NCBI GenBank assembly: GCA_937921835.1
Contig: CAKZVG010000522.1
Coordinates: forward strand, 1 to 8,422
DNA: 8,422 nt
Direction of reading: 5' to 3'
Source: an uncultured Bryobacteraceae bacterium
GTDB lineage: Bacteria > Acidobacteriota > Terriglobia > Bryobacterales > Bryobacteraceae
Positions 1-8,237 of the stretch are shown piece after piece. A program made the position numbers and the translations under genes. Numbering within the stretch: the first letter of the stretch is position 1; each line of letters opens with the position of its first letter. Under the pieces are notes generated by a model that ran no database searches, was not told the DNA's origin, and saw only the letters and a list, made by a program, of their open reading frames with translations.

Positions 1-471
1 GCTGGTGAAGGCGATCCTGGTGCCGCTCCTGCTGGAGAGCCTGCTCGAGCGCGTTGGGATCCGCCGCGAGATCGAGCCTTTCGTCAACGTTCCCATCTCG
101 GTGTTGATCTGCGGCGGTCTTACGCTGCTCGGCTACGTGGTCGCCGAATCCTTCTACCATCCCGCCGCTACCAGCGGGCCGGCGAGCCTGGGACACAACA
201 CTCTGGCGGTGGCCATTTCGCTGTTTCTGATCGGCTTCTTCATGATGATCAACCGCCGCAAGGCATTGAGCCAGGTGCTGGCGTTTCTGTCGCTGGAGAA
301 CGGGCTGTTTCTAGCGGCGATCTCACTCACCTATGGCATGCCGATGATCGTCGAGATCGGCGTGTTCTTCGACGTGCTGGTGGCCGTGCTGGTGATGGGC
401 ATCCTGGTGTTCCGGATCCGCGAGAGCTTCGAATCCATGGACGTCAGCAAGATGCGGAGGCTGCGCGGCTG

Positions 472-472
<1 letters not shown>
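1..472 (+). CDS. hyfE: HyfE-like membrane subunit of hydrogenase-4/Ehr-type complex (5' end outside window)
   Basis: This is the C-terminal part of a small NuoK-like membrane subunit that helps form the proton-translocating arm of group 4 hydrogenases and related complexes. The reading frame (codons from base 2) is open to the left edge. The GTG at base 5 falls inside a conserved stretch (LVKAILVPLL) that matches about residue 65-75 of E. coli HyfE (216 aa), so it is unlikely to be the true start and roughly 65 residues are missing. About four more hydrophobic segments follow. Family-like stretches include RKALSQVLAFLSLENGLFLA, a VEIGVFFDVLVAVLVMGIL helix, and a C-terminus ending DVSKMRRLRG, close to the DVNNLTALKG end of HyfE. 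The TGA stop shares its A with the ATG of the next gene, which points to translational coupling in one operon. Confidence 0.9.
456..460 (+). promoter_or_regulatory. Shine-Dalgarno site for the HyfF-like gene
   Basis: A perfect GGAGG core lies inside the last codons of the HyfE-like gene, 11 nt before the ATG at 472. It supports that ATG as the start even though it overlaps the upstream stop codon. Confidence 0.6.
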
Positions 473-1974
<1,502 letters not shown>

Positions 1975-1976
1975 CC

Positions 1977-3554
1977 ATGAAACCGGTGCTTGACGCGCTT
2001 CAGGAAGAGTTCCCCGGCCGGATCCGGCCCCTGGATACCGCGGCGGCCGGCCAGGTCTGCGCGGCGCTCGAGGCCGCCGACGCGCCAGCGGTAATCGCCA
2101 GCGCGCGCGCCGGTTTTGGGGCCCGCCTGGCGTGCGTGTTCGCCGAGGACCGCCGCGCGGCGGACAACGCCTTTCATCTCTATTACGTTCTGGAACGGCC
2201 CGCCGATCCCCTTTACCTGGTCCTGCGCGCCTCGCTGCCGCCCGGCTGCGAAAGCTTCCCTTCGCTCGCCGCCGCGTTGCCGGCGGTCAACTGGCAGGAG
2301 CGCGAGATCCGGGATTGGTTCGGACTGGAACCCGCGGGCCATCCCATCCCGCGCCGCGTCGCTCTGCATGACAACTGGCCCGGCGTGCATCCGCTGCGCA
2401 AAGACTTCCGGCTCGACGAAGTGTTGCCGCCGTTCGAAGGCGAGCAGCACGAGTACCGGCCCACGCTCGGGGAAGGCGTCTTTCAGATTCCGGTCGGCCC
2501 GGTTCACGCCGGCATCATCGAGCCCGGCCATTTCAACTTCGCGGTTGCCGGCGAGCCGATCCTCTACCTGCAACTGCGCATGTTCTACAAGCACAAGGGC
2601 ACCGAGAAACTGTTCGAGCATCTGCCGGCCGGGCGCGCGGTGTTCCTCGCCGAGAGCATCTCGGGCGACTCCTCGTTTTCGCACGGCGTGGCGTTCTGCC
2701 AGGCCGTTGAGCGCGCGGCCGGCCTAGACGTTCCTCCGCGCGCCGTCTTCCTGCGCACCATTCTGCTGGAGCTCGAGCGCGTGTGCAACCACGTCGCCGA
2801 CATCGGCGCCATCGCCACCGACGTCGGTTTCGTTGTTGCGAACGCGCATGCCGGGCGGCTGCGCGAGATCGCGCTGAACCTCAACCAAGAGCTGACCGGA
2901 AACCGCCTGCTGCGCGGCATGGTCTCGATCGGCGGAGTGCGGCGCGATTGGGATTCGGCGCAGATCTCGGCGCTCACCGGCGCCGTCGCGGTCATCGAGC
3001 GTGAATTCGACGGCCTGACGGCGCTGATCCTGTCTTCGGATTCCACCCGCGACCGCCTGGAGCACACCGGCATTCTGACTCCCGAGAAAGCCCGGGCGCT
3101 CGGCGTCGTGGGCGTGGGCGGCCGCGCCTCGGGCGTCGATCTCGATGTCCGCCGCGACCATCCCTACGCCGCTTACGGGCGCATGGAGTTCCGCGTGCCG
3201 GTGTATCAGGAAGGCGACGTCCAGCGCCGCATGCAAGTCCGTATCGACGAGGTGCGGGAGTCGCTGGGCATCCTCCGCTCGGCGCTGCGTCAATTGCCCG
3301 GCGGACCGCACTCGGCCCCCTTCGGCCGCTTGCCGGCCGGGCGCTGCGCCCTGAGCGCCGTGGAAGGATGGCGCGGCGAGATCCTTCACTGGGTGCGCAC
3401 CGGCGAGGACAACCGCCTGGAGCGCTGCAAAATCAAGGATCCCTCGCTCAACAACTGGCCCGCTCTGGTGGAAGCTGTGCAGGGTAACATCGTGCCCGAC
3501 TTTCCGGTGATCAACAAGAGCTTCAATCTCTCTTACTCTGGAACGGACCGCTGA
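1977..3554 (+). CDS. HyfG/HycE-like large subunit (NuoC-NuoD fusion) lacking all NiFe-ligand cysteines; Ehr-type
   Basis: This 525-aa protein is the large peripheral subunit of the complex. Residues about 20-145 form the NuoC (30 kDa) domain, with the signature EREIRDWFGL, GHPIPRR and HPLRKDF at 108-144. Residues about 165-525 form the NuoD/hydrogenase large-subunit domain (GPVHAGIIEPGHFNF at 174-188, KHKGTEKLFE at 205-214, RTILLELERVCNHVADIG at 260-277). In NiFe hydrogenases the metal site is held by CxxC in motif L1 and CxxC in motif L2. Here L1 reads ESISGDSSFSH (226-236), with Ser229 and Ser232 at the Cys positions. L2 reads NLSYSGTDR (517-525), with Ser519 and Gly522. No NiFe centre can be bound in the usual way. 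The protein stops right after TDR, where HycE is cut by its maturation protease. It is best called an Ehr-type subunit, neither a hydrogenase nor a true NuoCD. The reaction it catalyses is unknown, and the symbol is left blank to avoid implying hydrogenase activity. Confidence 0.92.
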   Translation: MKPVLDALQEEFPGRIRPLDTAAAGQVCAALEAADAPAVIASARAGFGARLACVFAEDRRAADNAFHLYYVLERPADPLYLVLRASLPPGCESFPSLAAALPAVNWQEREIRDWFGLEPAGHPIPRRVALHDNWPGVHPLRKDFRLDEVLPPFEGEQHEYRPTLGEGVFQIPVGPVHAGIIEPGHFNFAVAGEPILYLQLRMFYKHKGTEKLFEHLPAGRAVFLAESISGDSSFSHGVAFCQAVERAAGLDVPPRAVFLRTILLELERVCNHVADIGAIATDVGFVVANAHAGRLREIALNLNQELTGNRLLRGMVSIGGVRRDWDSAQISALTGAVAVIEREFDGLTALILSSDSTRDRLEHTGILTPEKARALGVVGVGGRASGVDLDVRRDHPYAAYGRMEFRVPVYQEGDVQRRMQVRIDEVRESLGILRSALRQLPGGPHSAPFGRLPAGRCALSAVEGWRGEILHWVRTGEDNRLERCKIKDPSLNNWPALVEAVQGNIVPDFPVINKSFNLSYSGTDR

Positions 3555-3557
3555 GCC

Positions 3558-4406
3558 ATGTTCAAGATTCTCCACCAGACCCTGCGAACCGGCATCGTGA
3601 CGGCGGATTACCCGGCCGGTCCGGCGCGGTTTGCGGAGCGGTTTCGCGGGCGTCCCGCCTTCGACCTCGAGAACTGGAGCGATGCCCGTCCCGCCGCCGC
3701 CGCGTGTCCCACCGGCGCGATCGAGGTGTGCGACAACGGCACACAGCGGCGGGTGACGGTGGACTACGGACGCTGCGTCTTTTGCGGGGAGTGTGCCTCC
3801 GCCGGCAACGGGGTGCGGATGACGCGCGAGTTCGAACTCGCCGCTTTTTCCCGCGAACAGCTTGCCTTCAGCGCCGATTATGCCCTGAATCCTGATGGGA
3901 CCCACGCCCGGCTGCTGGCGGACAGCCGCGCGGCCGCGGATACCGGCAAACTCGAGGCCGCGGGGCGCGCGGTGCGCGAAACCGTCCGGCGGGTGCTCGG
4001 CCGCTCCCTCGCCATACGCGAAGTGGACTCGGGGTCCTGCAACGGCTGCGAACTGGAGATCATCGCGCTCAATAACCCGATTCACGATATCGAGCGCTTC
4101 GGCATCCATTTCGTGGCCTCGCCGCGCCACGCCGACATGCTGCTGGTCACCGGACCGGTCACGCGCAACATGGAGTTGGCGCTGCGCAAGACCTATCAGG
4201 CAACGCCCGAGCCGCGGCTGGTGGTCGCGGCCGGTGCTTGCGGCATCCGCGGCGGCATCGTTGGCGTCAACTACGCCACCCGCGGCGGCGTGGACCAGGT
4301 GATCCCGGTCGACGTCTACGTCCCGGGCTGCCCGCCCCGGCCGGAGGCGCTGCTCCACGGGATTCTGCTGGCGCTCGGCCGCGGTGGAAAGCAACTCCGG
4401 CGCTAA
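3558..4406 (+). CDS. Fused ferredoxin (HyfH-like) and NuoB/HyfI-like small subunit of Ehr-type complex
   Basis: This 282-aa electron-transfer subunit contains two modules. Residues 1-~105 resemble the start of HycF/HyfH (MFKILHQTLRTGIVTADYP, then FRGRP at 29-33). Of the eight usual 2[4Fe-4S] ligands only Cys50 (in ACP) and Cys73, Cys76 and Cys79 (CVFCGEC) remain. Trp40, Ala43, Ala46 and Gly83 occupy the other four positions, so one cluster is predicted. Residues about 150-282 form the NuoB/HyfI domain, with proximal-cluster ligands in SCNGCE (Cys161, Cys164), GACG (Cys228) and PGCPPRPE (Cys258). The CxxC spacing is hydrogenase-like rather than the adjacent Cys pair of complex I. A predicted wire of two [4Fe-4S] clusters leads to the nickel-free pocket of the large subunit. 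The gene starts 3 nt after the upstream stop with only a weak Shine-Dalgarno site, so it probably relies on coupled translation. It is the last gene of the operon. An additional Cys58 has no obvious role. Confidence 0.9.
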   Translation: MFKILHQTLRTGIVTADYPAGPARFAERFRGRPAFDLENWSDARPAAAACPTGAIEVCDNGTQRRVTVDYGRCVFCGECASAGNGVRMTREFELAAFSREQLAFSADYALNPDGTHARLLADSRAAADTGKLEAAGRAVRETVRRVLGRSLAIREVDSGSCNGCELEIIALNNPIHDIERFGIHFVASPRHADMLLVTGPVTRNMELALRKTYQATPEPRLVVAAGACGIRGGIVGVNYATRGGVDQVIPVDVYVPGCPPRPEALLHGILLALGRGGKQLRR

Positions 4407-4410
4407 GCGG

Positions 4411-6645
4411 TCACTCAATCACCACGTACATTGCATCCTCGGGGAACTGGAAGCGTACCGCGTCCGCCGTGCGGGTGAGCGGCACCTGGGTGCGCGGGTT
4501 GCCGTTCATGTCGAGCGCCGTGGCTTTGCGCAGCGCGGCGTTGCGCAACGTGATCTCGACGTCGGCCTTCACCACCCGCCAGGGCGCCTTGCCGAAGTCC
4601 AGCACCTCGAAGCCGCTCACCTTCTGGCCGCCGGAGAGTTCGATCTCGGCCGGCGCCTCCCGCCAGTTTTCCGGGCGCGACTCCGTCCCCACCTGCGCCA
4701 GTACCTTTCCCGAGCGGCTCAGCGGCTGATCGTCCATCGCGACCACCAGCACCACGCCGTATTCGTTGCCCGAGCGGATCCCGACGTCCGCCAGCCGGAA
4801 CTCGCGCTGGTTCCTGAAGAACGCCGCCACGCCTTGCGCCTTGGGCGAGTTCAGCGTGGCGTAACCCTTGGCGGTATTCAGTTCATGCTGTCCGGTGACG
4901 CTGCGGATCACGGCGCCGTCTTCGAGAATCAGCTCGGACAGGTCGGCCACGCGCGTCTGGGCGGGGTCTTCGTCGTAGACCACGCGTACCTCCCCCGCCA
5001 GAAACGCAAGCGGCGTCACCCCCGTCCTGACGCTCGAAGCGGGGGCGATGTCGCCCGCGTCGCGGTTGGGGTCGTAGGTTGGCGATTCGGCGATGATCGG
5101 TGTGCGGCGGTTCCACAGGTCTTCGAGCGCGCGCGTCTCGCGCACCACCGGCGTGCCTCTCTCCACATAGCCCATGCGATACATCAGCGCCGCCGCCGGG
5201 AACGTGCCGAGCACGTCGGGAGTGGCGAAGATCCACTTCCCCTGCGAGGCGAGGTAGCCGTTGGCCGACATGGGCTGCGTCCATTCGTTGTCGCGCGTCG
5301 AGAACCAGTAGAAAGCGTCGATGCCGGTGAGCGATTGCCACGCCGCCACCAGGAACGGCCCCTCGGTGGCGTAGCGCATGGGCATCACCCAGGAGCTTTC
5401 GGTGATGATCATCGGGTAGCGTTCCACCTGTTTCAGGTTGAGCGGGAAGTCGCGCGGGTCGAGCAGAATCGACGGGCTGGTGAACTTGTCGCCGTTGATG
5501 ATCGCCCAGCCGCGGTTCGGACCGATGTGTACTCCGCTGTAATAGCGGTTCTTGGCGATGACATCGGTAGGCGTGTAGCTGTAGCGTTCGGCGTCTTCGA
5601 GGCGCACCGGGTCGCCCGATTTCCAGTTGGTCGCGTTCACCAGTTGCCCGCAGCCGAGTTCGTTCTTCAGAAAAGCCGTCATTTCGGCGTGGAAGACGTA
5701 CTGCGTTTCGGTCCAGAACTGAAGCTGATCGGTGAGCCTCCTGGCGAAGCCGCCCGTGCGGTTCTGCGTCATCTCCCAGAGGTTGTGGAACTCGATCAAT
5801 CCGCCCGCCAGGTCGTCGCCCGGCGCGCGGTTCCCGCTCCAGGCGGTCATCGCAGCCTCAAGCGAGCCGTATTTGGCGGCCACCCAGGCGGTGTACTTGC
5901 GGCGGAAGTCCTCCCGCTGCGGGCCTTTCAGATTGTTCACCGTGTAGAACAGCAGGCTGTCCTCGTTCTGAAGCTGGATGATGGCGAGCGACGGATCGCG
6001 CGCCAGGGGGATTCCCGTGTAGGGGTTGGTCTCGGTGAGCAGCGCCCGCATCCAGGCCTTGTAGGCGCGCTGCATTGTTTCGTCGAAAAACAGCAGTGCG
6101 TGCGCGCCCAGGCTGGCGCCGCCCGGGATTCCCCAGTTGGGGTTGAATGCCATCGTGTTCGGCCAGTAGGGCGAAATGGTGGTGTAGATGCCTTCCTTCT
6201 TCATCGCCGCCACGGTGCGCCAGATCCAGTCGCGCTCGGCTTCGTTAATGGCGGTGATGGGGGCGTTGGGCGCGGCTTTGACGTCCGGGTTGATGTGCGC
6301 GTGCAGGCGCACCATGTTCACGCCGCGTTTGGCGAGGAAGCGCGCGTGACGCGCCAGATCGGGAGGAACCTGCGGCCAGCGCGGGCGCGGCGTCCAAACG
6401 GCCTCGCGGGCGACCGTGGTGTTCACCGCCCAGAAGCGCGCCGGCTTGCCGTTGCCCAGCACGAAGTCCCCGTTGTCGTCCACGCGCACGAAGCCGTTCT
6501 CTCCCGCCGTCTTTTCGTTCAGGTAACGCAGATCGAGCAGCGCCTCGGGCGAGAACTCATCCGGATGCGGATCGAAAGCCCAGCGATCCTGGGCGTGCAC
6601 CAGGCCGCCGGCGGCGGCCAGCAGAAGCGCGAAGCGAAACGTCAT
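4411..6645 (-). CDS. Secreted clan GH-A glycoside hydrolase (cellulase-like, family not assigned)
   Basis: This 744-aa protein has a signal peptide (MTFRFALLLAAAGGLVHA, probable cleavage before Gln19) and is expected in the periplasm or outside. Residues about 50-470 look like a clan GH-A TIM barrel: GKPARFWAVN (66-75) at the barrel start, FLAKRGVNMVRLHAHINP (103-120), IIQLQNED (222-229) with Glu228 as predicted acid/base, and YPMIITESSW (410-419) with Glu416 as predicted nucleophile, followed by FYWFSTRDNEW (445-455). Residues about 530-744 are rich in beta strands and end in PEDAMYVVIE, like the C-terminal sandwich modules of related proteins from Acidobacteriota and Planctomycetota. The Glu-Glu pair implies a retaining glycosidase. 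The substrate cannot be read from the sequence: GH5-, GH39- and GH42-like enzymes all share this pattern. The start overlaps the upstream deacylase stop as ATGA and has a strong Shine-Dalgarno site. The stop lies 4 nt from the stop of the opposing operon. Confidence 0.82.
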   Translation of the reverse strand: MTFRFALLLAAAGGLVHAQDRWAFDPHPDEFSPEALLDLRYLNEKTAGENGFVRVDDNGDFVLGNGKPARFWAVNTTVAREAVWTPRPRWPQVPPDLARHARFLAKRGVNMVRLHAHINPDVKAAPNAPITAINEAERDWIWRTVAAMKKEGIYTTISPYWPNTMAFNPNWGIPGGASLGAHALLFFDETMQRAYKAWMRALLTETNPYTGIPLARDPSLAIIQLQNEDSLLFYTVNNLKGPQREDFRRKYTAWVAAKYGSLEAAMTAWSGNRAPGDDLAGGLIEFHNLWEMTQNRTGGFARRLTDQLQFWTETQYVFHAEMTAFLKNELGCGQLVNATNWKSGDPVRLEDAERYSYTPTDVIAKNRYYSGVHIGPNRGWAIINGDKFTSPSILLDPRDFPLNLKQVERYPMIITESSWVMPMRYATEGPFLVAAWQSLTGIDAFYWFSTRDNEWTQPMSANGYLASQGKWIFATPDVLGTFPAAALMYRMGYVERGTPVVRETRALEDLWNRRTPIIAESPTYDPNRDAGDIAPASSVRTGVTPLAFLAGEVRVVYDEDPAQTRVADLSELILEDGAVIRSVTGQHELNTAKGYATLNSPKAQGVAAFFRNQREFRLADVGIRSGNEYGVVLVVAMDDQPLSRSGKVLAQVGTESRPENWREAPAEIELSGGQKVSGFEVLDFGKAPWRVVKADVEITLRNAALRKATALDMNGNPRTQVPLTRTADAVRFQFPEDAMYVVIE

Positions 6646-8228
6646 TGCGAATTCTCCCTCCAGGCCGGGCCCCGAAGCACCTGCCCGGGGCGTTCGCTGG
6701 TCACCTTACCGTCGAGCAACACCGGCTTCCCGTTGACGAAAACATGCTTCACGCCTTCGGAATACTGGTGTGGCCTGGCGAAATCGGCGCGGTCGGCGAT
6801 GGACGCCGGATCGAAGACGGCGATGTCGGCCGCCAGCCCCACCCGCAGCACGCCGCGGTCGAACAGCCCGGCGCGCGAGGCGGGCATCGAGGTCATTTTG
6901 CGGACCGCTTCTTCGAGCGTGACCACCCCGCGCTCGCGCACGTAGCGCCCCAGCACGCGCGCGAACGCGCCATAGTTGCGCGGATGGGGGACGCCCTCGC
7001 CGAACACCGGAATGCCGCCGTCGGAGGCGATCATGGTGTAGGGCGAAGCCAGGATGCGTTCGACGTCCTCCTCGCCGATGGCGTGATACACCGCCGAGCA
7101 GCCGCCTTTGCGTTGGATCTCGACCGCCACCACGGCCGCGTTTTCGATGCTGGCTTCGAGGCCGCGCTCGCGGCACAGATCCGCCAGGCTCTTGCCGTCC
7201 AGGCTCTGGTCGAAGGGGCAACTCGCCAGCACGACGTTGCCGGGATCGCCCCCGCCGCGCTCGTCGCGGATGCGGCGCACGATTTCGGCCTTGATGCGGG
7301 CAAGCTGCTCGGGAGCGTCCAGCCTTTCAAGCAGCGCCTTGCGGCCGCCCGCCTGCGCCCATTGCGGAAACAACGCCGCCGTTCCGGTGCTCGAGGCGGT
7401 GTAAGGATACTGGTCGATGGAGACATCGACGCCGCGCGCGCGCGCCTCCGCCACCATGCGCAGGGTCTCTTTGCTCAGGCCCCAGTTGGCCCGGCCGATG
7501 ATCTTATGGTGCGTCAACTGGGTGGGCAGCCGGCCCTCCTCGCCGATGCGGATGCACTCGCGCACGCTTTCCAGGATTCCGCCCGCCTCATCGCGCATGT
7601 GCGAGATGTGCATCCCGCCCAGCGGTCCCACCACGCGCGCGATCTCGATCACTTCCTCGACCGGCGCGAAATTGCCGGGAATGTAGTAAAGGCCCGTCGA
7701 CAAGCCGAAGGCGCCATCGCGCATGGCCTCTTCGGCCAAGCGCTTCATCTGTTCGATCTCCTCCCTGGTGGCGCCGCGGTTTTCGGTCCCCATCACGCGC
7801 GCGCGGATGGATCCATGGCCGGCGAAGTAGCCGATGTTGATGGAGATCGGGATGGCGGACTGCCCGGCGAGCGTCTTCGCCAACGGAAGCGCGCCGCCGC
7901 CGTCCTGCCCGCCGAAAACCGTCGTGACGCCCTGGCGCAGGTAGTTCTCCGCCGTGGGCGTGGCCGCCAGCCCGCGGTCGCCGTGACTGTGGATGTCAAC
8001 GAAACCCGGAGCCACGGCCAGCCCACGCACGTCCAGCCGCAGGCGCGCCGAGTCAGCCACCAGGTTGCCGATGGCGGCGATGCGGCCGTCCCGGATCGCC
8101 ACGTCGGCGAGGAACCATGGATTGCCCGCGCCGTCCAGGACACGCCCGCCGGCCAGGATGACATCGTAGGATGCGGCGCCGAGCGGCAGCGCCGCCAGGG
8201 CCGTCAGAACCAAACCAAGGAGCCGCAT
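6642..8228 (-). CDS. Secreted N-acyl-D-amino-acid deacylase-like amidohydrolase (D-aminoacylase family)
   Basis: The protein has 528 aa from the ATG at 8228, which gives a compact signal peptide (MRLLGLVLTALAALPLGAAS). An in-frame ATG at 8267 would add 13 residues and overlap the upstream gene by 11 nt. The family cleaves N-acyl groups from D-amino acids using zinc in a TIM barrel. Visible parts are the small beta-domain start (YDVILAGGRVLDGAGNPWF), the metal motif DIHSHGD with His80 and His82, HISHMRDE with His210 and the substrate-binding Arg-Asp pair, QLTHHK with His240, ASDG with Asp403, and the family end motifs HPRNYGAFARVLGRYV, KMTSMPASRAGL and RGVLRVGLAADIAVFDP. Spacing agrees with the Alcaligenes enzyme (His67/69, Cys96, His220, His250, Asp366), but the Cys96 position is Asp109 (GVTTVFGGQDGG). 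Export suggests a role on external or cell-wall-derived material. The substrate is not certain: dipeptide or other N-acyl compounds are possible. Its stop overlaps the glycosidase start. Confidence 0.88.
   Translation of the reverse strand: MRLLGLVLTALAALPLGAASYDVILAGGRVLDGAGNPWFLADVAIRDGRIAAIGNLVADSARLRLDVRGLAVAPGFVDIHSHGDRGLAATPTAENYLRQGVTTVFGGQDGGGALPLAKTLAGQSAIPISINIGYFAGHGSIRARVMGTENRGATREEIEQMKRLAEEAMRDGAFGLSTGLYYIPGNFAPVEEVIEIARVVGPLGGMHISHMRDEAGGILESVRECIRIGEEGRLPTQLTHHKIIGRANWGLSKETLRMVAEARARGVDVSIDQYPYTASSTGTAALFPQWAQAGGRKALLERLDAPEQLARIKAEIVRRIRDERGGGDPGNVVLASCPFDQSLDGKSLADLCRERGLEASIENAAVVAVEIQRKGGCSAVYHAIGEEDVERILASPYTMIASDGGIPVFGEGVPHPRNYGAFARVLGRYVRERGVVTLEEAVRKMTSMPASRAGLFDRGVLRVGLAADIAVFDPASIADRADFARPHQYSEGVKHVFVNGKPVLLDGKVTSERPGQVLRGPAWRENSQ
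6653..6661 (-). promoter_or_regulatory. Strong Shine-Dalgarno site for the glycoside hydrolase
   Basis: On the minus strand GGAGGGAGA precedes the ATG (6645-6643) by about 7 nt. It lies inside the last codons of the deacylase gene, so ribosomes ending that gene can restart directly on the glycosidase start in the ATGA overlap. Confidence 0.7.
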
Positions 8229-8237
8229 GGAGTTTGT

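Noticed and set aside
1977..4406. Calling the complex a working formate hydrogenlyase or group 4 [NiFe] hydrogenase
   Set aside because: Overall similarity favours that name, but all four metal-binding cysteines and the maturation extension are missing from the large subunit.
1977..4406. Calling the two peripheral subunits complex I NuoCD and NuoB
   Set aside because: The small subunit has the hydrogenase-type CxxC (SCNGCE) rather than adjacent cysteines, and the HyfE/HyfF-like neighbours and ferredoxin fusion point to the Hyf/Ehr side.
2724..4418. Minus-strand open frame of about 564 codons opposite the large and small Ehr subunits
   Set aside because: No motif or ribosome binding site supports it, and it runs against two well-conserved plus-strand genes.
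4407..4500. Rho-independent terminator near the convergent junction
   Set aside because: Short GC-rich inverted stretches such as GCCG/CGGC occur, but there is no stable stem followed by a T-run on either strand.
4384..6945. Plus-strand open frame of about 853 codons opposite the glycosidase
   Set aside because: It is the GC-rich antisense shadow of the glycosidase gene: the translation is an Arg/His/Val/Gly-rich string with no family motifs, while the minus-strand frame has a signal peptide, catalytic motifs and a strong ribosome binding site.
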